A stretch of DNA of 5,442 nt. Source: Gemmatimonadota bacterium (lineage in GTDB: Bacteria; Gemmatimonadota; Gemmatimonadetes; Gemmatimonadales; Gemmatimonadaceae). Each line of letters opens with the position of its first letter. The stretch's first letter is position 1. Of this stretch, positions 1 through 5,442 are shown piece after piece. The stretch spans positions 1 to 5,442 of the forward strand of contig QHUV01000629.1 in assembly GCA_003222065.1 (NCBI GenBank), in the 5' to 3' direction. The notes beneath the pieces were generated by a model, which saw only the letters and a list, made by a program, of their open reading frames with translations, did no database searches and was not told the DNA's origin. Position numbers and translations under genes: made by a program.

Positions 1-117
1 GTTTCTCGAATGCTGGTGCTCGATGCGGGGGTGATCGTGCCGATCACCGGCCCTCAGCCACGCGCGCTCTACGCCGGGCTTGTGGCGAATTTCGGGCGAT
101 TACTGCCTGAGCGGTGA
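1..117 (+). CDS. C-terminal end of an unidentified protein (partial)
   Basis: The reading frame is open from the first base and ends at the TGA at 115-117. It gives 38 residues, beginning VSRMLVLDAGVIVPITG and ending ANFGRLLPER. Codon third positions are mostly G or C, as in the neighbouring genes, and the composition (hydrophobic stretch, then an amphipathic basic end) looks like real protein. The 5' part lies outside the window. I do not recognise the family, so no function is proposed. The next gene on the same strand starts 210 bases downstream, so the two probably do not share tight translational coupling. Confidence 0.5.
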   Translation, partial: VSRMLVLDAGVIVPITGPQPRALYAGLVANFGRLLPER

Positions 118-315
118 GTTTCGAAGGTTCAAGTTGGACTTCTTCGATGCCCCGAGCTCAGGAATTAGGAAATAGGGCTCTCCCGCTCAGTCATTCCCAA
201 CCTTTTCGCCTCAAGGCTGCCATCTCGCGGCTGCGTTCTCGAAACTGGGCTCGCTGTACCGGGTGCGATGCCAAGACGATACATTCGGCTGACCCAATTG
301 CCCGAAGCATCCAGC

Positions 316-320
316 AGGAG
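316..320 (+). promoter_or_regulatory. Shine-Dalgarno site that fixes the peptidase start
   Basis: AGGAG lies 6 bases before the ATG at 327. The longer open frame upstream (back to a GTG at 114) has no such site and encodes no signal peptide. The site therefore supports 327 as the true start. Confidence 0.7.
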
Positions 321-326
321 ATCGTC

Positions 327-1493
327 ATGAGACACCCGCACTACTCGTTCGCTCGACGCCTTTGCTCGGCGCTCGCCATCATTGCCGGCACCTCCGCTCC
401 ACTCGCGGCACAGCAACAAGCCTCGCGTCCGCTGGGCCAACGACAACAACGGCCGCGGCAGGTCGTAAAGATTGACTCCGCGCGCGCCGAAGAGCTGTAC
501 GTCAGCAATCGCGCCGAGGATCTGCCGCAGGCCGACTTCGCGCGACAGATCGCCGAGAAAGCGAGGACCGACAGCATCTTGGCAGCGCGCGCGGGCGGCT
601 CGTACGAGTTCAAGAAGATCACATACAAGAGCAGCGCCGACGGGATGGAGATTCCCGGCTATCTCTTCGCGCCGCTCACCAAGCGCGGAGCGCGCGGGCA
701 CGCGGCAATGGTGTGGGTGCACGGTGGCGTGCATGGCGATTGGACGGAGACGATGCTGCCGTTCGTGAAGGAGGCGGTGCAGCGCGGCTACGTCATCGTC
801 ACGCCAGACTATCGTGGCAGCACCGGTCACGGCGCCGCGCACTACAATGCGATCGACTACGGCGGCAAGGAGCTCGACGACGTGCTGACCGCCGTTGAGT
901 ATCTGCACACGTTGTCGTACGTCGATGCGGAAAGAATTGGGATCATGGGATGGAGCCACGGCGGCTTCATTACCGCGCATCTCGCCATGCGGAAAGAAAC
1001 GCCCTTCAAGGCCGCGGCGGCGATCGTCCCGGTGACGAACCTCGTCTTTCGCCTCTCGTACAAGGGGCCCGGCTATCAGCGCAGCTACGCGACGCAGGCC
1101 ACGATCGGCGGCCTGCCATTCGAGAAGCCTGACGAGTACATCAAGCGCTCGCCGCTCTATCACGTCGAGGATCTCAACATTCCGATCCTCGTGCACGTGG
1201 CGACGAACGATCAGGACGTCAATTATGTCGAGGATCAGCAGCTCGTGTGGAAGCTGCGCGCCCTCAAGCCCGAGCTCGCGGAGACGAAGATCTACGTCGA
1301 CCCGGCGCCGTGGGGCGCGTCAGTCGGTCATGCCTTCAGCCGTCGCGTCGATCCCAAGACGCTCGAGCGCGTCGATTCGCCGGAGCAGATCGACTCGTGG
1401 AATCGGACGTGGGTGTTTTTCGAGTGGTGGCTCCGGCCATACGAGGACCGGTCCAAGCCAGCGCCCAAGGTCGCGACGGGCCCCGGGCAATAA
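327..1493 (+). CDS. Secreted S9 (prolyl oligopeptidase-type) serine peptidase / alpha-beta hydrolase
   Basis: This 388-residue protein is predicted to be exported. Residues 1-25 form a signal peptide: basic start MRHPHYSFARR, a hydrophobic core, and likely cleavage after APLAA before QQQ. Residues ~26-90 are a Q/R-rich, then helical linker. The alpha/beta-hydrolase catalytic domain fills ~95-370. The nucleophile elbow is GWSHGG with Ser210. The acid is most likely Asp295 in ATNDQDV, which aligns with the ADDNV segment of dipeptidyl peptidases. The base is His335 in GHAFSRR. An oxyanion-side HGGVHGDW motif is also present. The triad is complete and the frame intact. Full-length S9 enzymes carry an N-terminal beta-propeller of several hundred residues, absent here, so this is the single-domain form that hydrolyses peptides or possibly esters outside the cytoplasm. 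The true substrate is unknown. The strong ribosome site at 316-320 sets the start. The gene converges with the PfpI-type gene, with a hairpin between them. An esterase role cannot be excluded. Confidence 0.88.
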   Translation: MRHPHYSFARRLCSALAIIAGTSAPLAAQQQASRPLGQRQQRPRQVVKIDSARAEELYVSNRAEDLPQADFARQIAEKARTDSILAARAGGSYEFKKITYKSSADGMEIPGYLFAPLTKRGARGHAAMVWVHGGVHGDWTETMLPFVKEAVQRGYVIVTPDYRGSTGHGAAHYNAIDYGGKELDDVLTAVEYLHTLSYVDAERIGIMGWSHGGFITAHLAMRKETPFKAAAAIVPVTNLVFRLSYKGPGYQRSYATQATIGGLPFEKPDEYIKRSPLYHVEDLNIPILVHVATNDQDVNYVEDQQLVWKLRALKPELAETKIYVDPAPWGASVGHAFSRRVDPKTLERVDSPEQIDSWNRTWVFFEWWLRPYEDRSKPAPKVATGPGQ

Positions 1494-1530
1494 GGACCCA
1501 TAGTCGCGCCTCGGGTTCAGCCTTTTTGAA

Positions 1531-1577
1531 ACTGCAGAGGGCGCAGAGGACGCAGTCCCCCCTGCGTCCTCTGCGGT
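1531..1577. repeat. GC-rich intergenic repeat with 9-base tandem units
   Basis: GCAGAGGGC (1534-1542) is followed directly by GCAGAGGAC (1543-1551) and a partial third unit GCAG (1552-1555). The inverse, CTGCGTCCTCTGCGGTT, follows at 1562-1578. From memory, strings of the type 'CTCTGCGTCCTCTGCGGTT' recur between genes in many environmental bacterial genomes. This copy would then be one member of a dispersed family. That family link is recall, not a search result. Confidence 0.5.
1542..1575. terminator. 14-bp hairpin between convergent genes, probable bidirectional terminator
   Basis: CGCAGAGGACGCAG (1542-1555) pairs perfectly with CTGCGTCCTCTGCG (1562-1575) around a six-base loop TCCCCC. It lies 48 bases after the peptidase stop codon and 26 bases beyond the end of the minus-strand PfpI-type gene, which is where a shared terminator would be expected. 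No good T-tract follows on either strand (GGTTAAATA on plus, TTTCAAAAA on minus). Intrinsic termination is therefore plausible, not certain. The same hairpin is part of the dispersed repeat. Confidence 0.4.
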
Positions 1578-1601
1578 TAAATAGGCTCCAGCTCCTGATC
1601 G

Positions 1602-2040
1602 TTAGGCGCGCGCCTCCCGCCGCGCGGTGGCGTGCGCCGCCGCATGTTGCCCCTCGTGCTCGCCCTCCGCGAATTCCTCGATCATCTTTCTATTGAACGC
1701 CGGGATGTCGTCGGGCTTGCGGCTGGTGACGAGCCCTTGGTCCGTCACGACTTCGCGGTTCACCCAGTCCGCACCGGCGTTACGCAAGTCCGTCTGCAGC
1801 GACGGCCAGCTGGTGACGCTTCGCCCGCTCACTGGCGCTCTCGAGCGCGACGTCGACCTTGAGCTCTTCGCCCCAATGATCGTGCTGCCAGCCTTTGATC
1901 TTCCCGGACTTCGGCGAGACGAGCGTGGTCTTCGCGCCCGCTTCGTCGAGCGCTTTGCGTGGCTCGGTGAGCTCGACCTGCTCGACACCATCGGTCGCGA
2001 GAATCGCGACGCGCTTTCCGGTGAGTTTGTTGGTTGCCAT
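1602..2040 (-). pseudogene. DJ-1/PfpI-family (type 1 glutamine amidotransferase-like) gene with internal deletion and frame change
   Basis: Family members are cytoplasmic proteins of the DJ-1/PfpI/YhbO group, linked to stress protection, deglycase or peptidase activity. The first 69 residues (2040 to ~1834) match the family start: [21 protein letters not shown] then [20 protein letters not shown], with the conserved Glu of EQVELTEP. From about 1832 the matching frame moves by one and resumes with [28 protein letters not shown] and [16 protein letters not shown], ending at TAA 1604-1602. Roughly 50-60 residues normally found between are absent. These include the LLLPGG strand and the AICHGP elbow with the catalytic Cys and His. 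The junction lies at about 1827-1842. The extra C-terminal tail is rich in Glu, His, Ala and Arg. A strong GGAGG site 6 bases upstream sets the ATG start. As written, the first frame runs on to a stop near 1780 and yields an 86-residue, surely inactive protein. Whether the lesion is biological or an assembly error cannot be told here. Confidence 0.8.
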
Positions 2041-2046
2041 CGACAG

Positions 2047-2051
2047 CCTCC
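2047..2051 (-). promoter_or_regulatory. Shine-Dalgarno site of the PfpI-type gene
   Basis: On the minus strand GGAGG stands 6 bases before the ATG at 2040, an optimal arrangement. It fixes the start and shows that the gene was built for good translation before it was damaged. The 95-bp gap to the divergent propeller gene must hold promoters for both; a TATGCT at 2099-2104 could be a plus-strand -10 box, but no convincing -35 is seen. Confidence 0.65.
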
Positions 2052-2135
2052 GAAAAAAACTGGGAGCGTGAGAGCGTGCAACGAGCGCGCCGGAGCGCTA
2101 TGCTAGAGCGCGCTCACTTCAATCCGGCGGCAATC

Positions 2136-4337
2136 ATGACTGTGCGTCTTCTCGGTCGCTTCTCGTTGCTGTTTGTTGCGTTCGCTGGCGTTGTCCACGC
2201 CCAGCGTCTCGATCCCAAGCTCTACGCGGATCTGCACTGGCGATTCATCGGGCCCGACGGTAATCGCGTGATCGCGGTCGCCGGCGAGCCGGGCGAGTCG
2301 CGCGTGTACTATGCGGGCGCGGCATCGGGCGGACTGTTCAAATCCACCGATGGCGGCACGCACTGGGAGCCGCTCACCGACAGCTTGCCGTTCTCGTCGG
2401 TCGGATCGATCGCGATCGCGCCATCCGATCACAACGTCCTCTACATCGGGACCGGCGAGACGTTCATTCGCAGCAACGTCTCGATCGGCGATGGCGTCTG
2501 GAAGTCGAGCGATGCTGGAAAAACCTGGACGCACGTCGGTCTCGAGCAGAGCGGCCGTGTCGGCCGCATCGTCGTCGATCCGCGCGACGCGCGCGTCGTG
2601 TACGCCGCCGCGTTAGGCAACGGCTACGGTACGCAGCAGGAGCGAGGCGTCTACCGGTCGCGCGACGGCGGCGCGACGTGGGAGCGTGTGCTCTTCGTGA
2701 ACGATTCCACCGGCGCTTCGGACATCGCGCTCGATGCGCACAATCCCAACGTGTTGCTCGCCGGGCTGTGGCAATTCGTCATCCATCCGTGGAGCGTCGA
2801 GAGCGGCGGGCGCGCGAGCGGCGTCTACCAATCGAAGGATGGAGGGACCACTTGGCGGCGTCTTACCGACGGATTGCCGCGCGAATCGATGGGGAAAATC
2901 GCCGTCGCCATTGCGCGTCGCGATCCGAATCGCATGTACGCGCTGATCGAGACCAAAGACCCCGGCCTTTACCGCTCCGATGACGGCGGGCGCCGTTGGC
3001 GACTCGTGAACCAGGATCATGACCTGCTCGAGCGGCCGCACTATTACACGCGCTTCGCCGTCGCCCCCGACGACGAGAACCGCCTCTATTTCGTCAGCGT
3101 GCGCTTCTCCTGGTCGCTCGACGGTGGCCTAACGAAAGCACCCACTCCACCGCGCGCCGGTGGCGATCTCCACGACGTGTGGATCGATCCCGACAACGCC
3201 GACCGGATGATGGTCGGTGACGACGGCGGCGTCGGCATCTCCGTCGATCGGGGAAAGAGCTGGACGCGCATCGTGCTGCCTAACGCGCAGATGTATCATG
3301 CGTTCGTCGACAATGGCGTCCCCTACAACGTCTACGGCAACAGACAGGACGGCTACTCGTATAAGGGTCCATCGAACTCTCGGGAGAACGGCCGCTCGAT
3401 CGGGCTGTGGACCGCCGTCGGCGGCTGCGAATCGGGCTTTGCCGTTCCCGACACGGTGGACCCGAACATCGTCTGGAGCGGCTGCTACGACGCGGGCCTC
3501 GAACGATACGACGACCGTACACGCCAAGCGCGTGCGGTCGAAGTCTGGCCGGAGGCCGGCTACGGCGTGCCCCCCAAGGACATGAAGTACCGCTGGAACT
3601 GGACCTTTCCCATCGCTATTTCGCCGCACGACCACAACACGGTGTACGTCGGTAGCCAGTACGTGCATCGGACGCGCAACGGCGGCCAAAGCTGGGAGAT
3701 CATCAGCCCGGACCTCACGACCAACGACACAACCAAGCAGCGCTCGAGCGGAGGACTCGTCACCGACAATTTGTATGTCGAGAGCTCGATCGTCGTGTTT
3801 GCTATCTCGGAATCCCCGATTGCGAGAGGTGTCATCTGGGCGGGCACGATGGATGGCCTCGTCCAGCTCACGCGCGACGACGGCAAGACGTGGACGAACG
3901 TCACGCCTAACGGCTCGCCGAAATTTGCGGCGATCTCCAACATCGAGCCGTCCAGATACGATGCATCGACCGCGTATATCGCCGTCGATGCCCATCAAAT
4001 GAACGACCGGGGTCCCTTCGTTTACAAGACTACTGATTACGGGAAGAGCTGGAAGGTTATCTCCAGCGGGATCCCGAAGTCCATGTTCAGTTACGTGCAC
4101 TGTGTGCGTGAAGATCCTGTGCGCCGCGGGATGCTCTACGCCGGTACCGAGAATGGTGTCTGGTTCTCGCTCGACGACGGCGCGAATTGGCAGCCGCTGC
4201 AGAACAACCTGCCGCACGCCCCCGTGTCCTGGCTCGTCGTCCAGCCGCATTTCAACGACCTGGACACGGGGGCGTGCGGCAGGTTGTTCTGCAGCGGCTG
4301 CCAATTCCGAGAGGACGACCGCCGCCACCCAGCCTAA
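2136..4337 (+). CDS. Secreted Asp-box (BNR) beta-propeller protein, Vps10/sortilin-like 'glycosyl hydrolase' family, N-terminal fragment
   Basis: The ATG at 2136 gives a typical signal peptide, MTVRLLGRFSLLFVAFAGVVHA, cut before QR. An in-frame ATG at 2100 would add an unlikely 12-residue acidic/basic leader. The protein then reads as tandem propeller blades. S/T-x-D-x-G-x-x-W boxes (some imperfect) start near residues 70, 125, 175, 233, 281, 327, 369, 513, 579, 632 and 678. Family signatures include LHWRFIGP at the start, GTGETFIRSNVSIGDG, LHDVWIDP, VYGNRQDG, KYRWNWTFPIAISPHD, ISPDLTTND and MLYAGTENGVW. Such proteins are exported; the 'glycosyl hydrolase' label is by propeller similarity, and I see no defined catalytic site. 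Homology is continuous to Leu709 (VVQPHFNDL). The family would go on with a V-V-A-T-x-G-R-G-F-W-I-L-D-D segment. Instead the frame enters the second arm of a 46-bp inverted repeat, reads DTGACGRLFCSGCQF, and stops at 4335-4337 after 733 residues. The C-terminal part continues in another frame. Confidence 0.82.
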   Translation: MTVRLLGRFSLLFVAFAGVVHAQRLDPKLYADLHWRFIGPDGNRVIAVAGEPGESRVYYAGAASGGLFKSTDGGTHWEPLTDSLPFSSVGSIAIAPSDHNVLYIGTGETFIRSNVSIGDGVWKSSDAGKTWTHVGLEQSGRVGRIVVDPRDARVVYAAALGNGYGTQQERGVYRSRDGGATWERVLFVNDSTGASDIALDAHNPNVLLAGLWQFVIHPWSVESGGRASGVYQSKDGGTTWRRLTDGLPRESMGKIAVAIARRDPNRMYALIETKDPGLYRSDDGGRRWRLVNQDHDLLERPHYYTRFAVAPDDENRLYFVSVRFSWSLDGGLTKAPTPPRAGGDLHDVWIDPDNADRMMVGDDGGVGISVDRGKSWTRIVLPNAQMYHAFVDNGVPYNVYGNRQDGYSYKGPSNSRENGRSIGLWTAVGGCESGFAVPDTVDPNIVWSGCYDAGLERYDDRTRQARAVEVWPEAGYGVPPKDMKYRWNWTFPIAISPHDHNTVYVGSQYVHRTRNGGQSWEIISPDLTTNDTTKQRSSGGLVTDNLYVESSIVVFAISESPIARGVIWAGTMDGLVQLTRDDGKTWTNVTPNGSPKFAAISNIEPSRYDASTAYIAVDAHQMNDRGPFVYKTTDYGKSWKVISSGIPKSMFSYVHCVREDPVRRGMLYAGTENGVWFSLDDGANWQPLQNNLPHAPVSWLVVQPHFNDLDTGACGRLFCSGCQFREDDRRHPA
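4184..4307. repeat. Perfect 46-bp inverted repeat with 32-bp spacer inside the propeller gene
   Basis: Bases 4184-4229 (GAATTGGCAG...CCCGTGTCC) and 4262-4307 (GGACACGGGG...CTGCCAATTC) are exact reverse complements, with no mismatch over 46 positions. Pairing stops abruptly at both ends. The left arm is genuine coding sequence, completing the last Asp box (NWQPLQNNLPHAPV). The right arm encodes nothing family-like in any frame and sits exactly where the conserved segment after HFNDL is missing. The right arm is therefore the inverted copy. In RNA it would form a very stable hairpin. Confidence 0.93.
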
Positions 4338-5328
4338 CGATCGCCGTTCCGGCCTGCGCAACACGCCGGCCGTGCCGAGCGCCCGGGCCGATTCCGCGCG
4401 CCAGGGCGCCGACAGCCTCGGTCGAGCGGACACGCTCACCCGCGGCGATTCGTCGGCCCGGCGCGACTCGGTGCATTTCACCGTCACCGATGCACAAGGA
4501 CATGTCGTAAGGCGTTTTGTGTCCGCGCCGGCGCGAACGGGAGTGAATCGCGCCTGGTGGGACCTCCGCTTCGACGCGCCCCGCGCCGCCAAGCTGCGCG
4601 TGCCGCCACCCGCGCACGCGCACGTGCGCGTCAACGGGTCGCGTCCGCTCGTGACGTGGGACCTCGATATCGTCGGCGGACAGGTCGGGCCGCTCGTCGC
4701 GCCCGGCAGCTACACCGTGGCGGCGACGATCGGCCGCGATACCATCAGCGCGCCTGTACGCGTACTGCGCGACCCGAACACGACCGCTACGGACGCCGAT
4801 ATTGCCGGCCAGTTAGCGGAATCACTCGAGCTTCGCGGCGACATGAACCGCGTCGTCGACATGATCGACCAAGCGGAGTGGGTCCGGAAGCAGCTCGCCG
4901 ACCTCTCGTTCATGTTCAACGAGCGAAAGAAGGACGCACGTGAACGGGCGACGGCCGGTGACGGTGCCGTGCGTGCCGATGGCACACAGGGCGCCTTTAC
5001 AGAAGCGGCAATCGATTCGTCGCTGTCGACGATTCGCGACCTGGACAAAAAGACGCTCGCCCTCGAGAGCAAACTTTACGACACAGATCTCACCGGCGCG
5101 CGTGAGGACGCGTTTCGTTCCCCGAATCAGCTTTACGAGAAGCTCGCGAGCGTCGCGTCGGACGTCGGCTCAGCGAGCGCCGACTGGCCGCCGACGGATC
5201 AGCAGAAGGCCGTGCACGCGCTGCTCAAGCAGCAGCTCACGGCCGTGCGCGGCGACTTCGAGAAGCTGATGACGATCGATGTCAATGCGTTCAACCAGCG
5301 CCTGGGCGGGAACAGGATCGTACCGTAA
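4308..5328 (+). pseudogene. C-terminal part of the propeller protein, separated by frame change
   Basis: This frame differs by one from the N-terminal part and ends at TAA 5326-5328; it has no stop from the repeat onward (339 codons). Up to about 4460 it reads as a low-complexity linker rich in Arg, Ala, Asp and Ser (RADSARQGADSLGRADTLTR). From RDSVHFTVTDAQGHVVRRF (~4462) it is clearly family-like: an Ig/FlgD-like beta-sandwich with TGVNRAWWDLRF, VAPGSYTVAATI and APVRVLRDPN. A helical, probably coiled-coil tail follows (AESLELRGDMNRVVDMI ... FEKLMTIDVNAFNQRL). This is the usual end of these ~1000-residue proteins. Its own start would have to be something like the GTG at 4372, with no evident ribosome site or signal peptide, so independent expression is unlikely. 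It is best read as the second half of one gene, 2136-5328, lacking an estimated 60-100 residues (recalled family layout, not an alignment). Confidence 0.8.
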
Positions 5329-5340
5329 GAGGGTGCCTCC

Positions 5341-5379
5341 CATGTCGGTCCGAGCGCAGCGAGGGATCCGCATGAATCC
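5341..5379. repeat. Short intergenic repeat of the 'GAGCGCAGCGAGGGATC' type
   Basis: CATGTCGGTCCGAGCGCAGC followed by GAGGGATCCGCATGAATCC begins 12 bases after the propeller gene stop. From memory it resembles a short element (TGTCATTCCGAGCGCAGCGA..ATCTGCATG) found after genes in many unrelated environmental bacteria. Only one copy is in this window, so the call rests on recall. It shows no strong hairpin. Confidence 0.45.
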
Positions 5380-5389
5380 AACAGCGTGA

Positions 5390-5429
5390 GCACGGACGAA
5401 CGCGGACAACAGCACGGACGGACGCGGAC
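5390..5429. repeat. 22-base-period direct repeat of GCACGGACGAACGCGGAC
   Basis: GCACGGACGAACGCGGAC (5390-5407) recurs as GCACGGACGGACGCGGAC (5412-5429), 17 of 18 bases identical, separated by AACA. The pattern also contains the shorter unit GGACG/CGGAC several times, and GGACGAAAGAACGG continues to the window edge. It lies in non-coding DNA after the propeller gene and probably belongs to a longer array beyond base 5442. Confidence 0.6.
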
Positions 5430-5442
5430 GAAAGAACGGCAA

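Larger units (their letters stand above)
1600..4339. repeat. Iterated octamer GCCTAACG / CGTTAGGC, six exact copies
   Basis: Exact copies lie at 1600-1607 and 2611-2618 (as CGTTAGGC) and at 3127-3134, 3278-3285, 3905-3912 and 4332-4339 (as GCCTAACG). Of seven CTAAC/GTTAG pentamers I found in the window, six sit in the full octamer; the exception is CAGTTAGCG near 4815. Flanks differ between copies, so this is a short fixed motif and not a longer duplicated element. Copies fall in different codon phases: TTA Leu at 2613, CTA Leu at 3129, Pro-Asn at 3279 and 3906. Two copies supply TAA stop codons (1604-1602 minus, 4335-4337 plus). None occurs in the peptidase gene. Confidence 0.7.

Noticed and set aside
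121..147. Six-bp inverted repeat TCGAAG/CTTCGA just after the first gene
   Set aside because: The stem is short, the loop is 15 bases and no T-run follows, so it is too weak to call a terminator.
114..326. N-terminal extension of the peptidase from the GTG at 114
   Set aside because: It would bury the signal peptide 71 residues inside the protein. AGGAG at 316-320 points to the ATG at 327.
165..1196. A 343-codon minus-strand open frame over the peptidase gene
   Set aside because: The plus strand carries an intact triad, signal peptide and ribosome site. The antisense product is low-complexity Arg/Val/His sequence.
1627..2106. Plus-strand 159-codon open frame across the PfpI-type gene
   Set aside because: The minus strand shows strong family motifs and a GGAGG ribosome site. 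The plus-strand frame survives only because the minus-strand gene is GC-rich.
4184..4307. Invertible (phase-variation) switch made by the 46-bp inverted repeats
   Set aside because: Flipping the 32-bp spacer would not change its length, so it could not restore the frame or the missing family segment. No recombinase gene is present in the window.
4184..4307. The same inverted repeat as a transcription terminator
   Set aside because: It lies inside a gene whose family-like coding continues for about 290 residues downstream, and no T-tract follows it.
3129..4634. A 501-codon open frame on the minus strand, opposite the propeller gene
   Set aside because: It mirrors clear Asp-box coding sequence on the plus strand. 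Its protein is Arg/Ala/Val-rich with no recognisable domain, as expected for antisense frames in GC-rich genes, and it runs through the inverted repeat.
5390..5429. CRISPR array
   Set aside because: Only two units with a 4-base separation and internal sub-repeats; there are no spacers of CRISPR length.

Overview
The window is high-G+C bacterial DNA. It carries secreted, soil- or marine-type degradative genes: a lipid-free exported S9/alpha-beta hydrolase and a large Asp-box (BNR) beta-propeller protein of the bacterial Vps10/sortilin-like 'glycosyl hydrolase' family. It also has several GC-rich intergenic repeats. This mix, with signal peptides ending in A-x-A followed by Q, resembles Gemmatimonadota or a similar environmental phylum. 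That placement is inference, not proof.

Layout: bases 1-117 hold the last 38 codons of an unidentified plus-strand gene. A 210-base gap follows, in which I see no firm promoter. Bases 327-1493 encode an intact, secreted serine hydrolase of the prolyl-oligopeptidase type with a full Ser-Asp-His triad. A 108-base convergent gap (1494-1601) contains a GC-rich repeat that folds into a 14-bp hairpin, probably a bidirectional terminator. Bases 2040-1602 on the minus strand encode a DJ-1/PfpI-family protein whose middle, including the catalytic cysteine, is missing at a frame-changing junction. Diverging from it, 2136-5328 on the plus strand encodes the Asp-box propeller protein. It is broken at 4184-4307 by a perfect 46-bp inverted repeat that replaces a conserved part of the gene and changes the frame. 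The window ends in two short intergenic repeats (5341-5379 and 5390-5429).

No operon is evident: the peptidase and the PfpI gene converge, and the PfpI and propeller genes diverge from a 95-bp gap. The two exported proteins could both act on extracellular peptides or glycoconjugates, but nothing in the sequence ties them together functionally.

Three things deserve attention. First, the propeller gene carries a template-switch-like inverted duplication. Second, the PfpI gene has an independent clean internal deletion. Third, the octamer GCCTAACG/CGTTAGGC occurs six times in about 2.7 kb, in genes and outside them and in more than one reading frame. It looks like a genome-wide iterated DNA motif rather than a coding feature.
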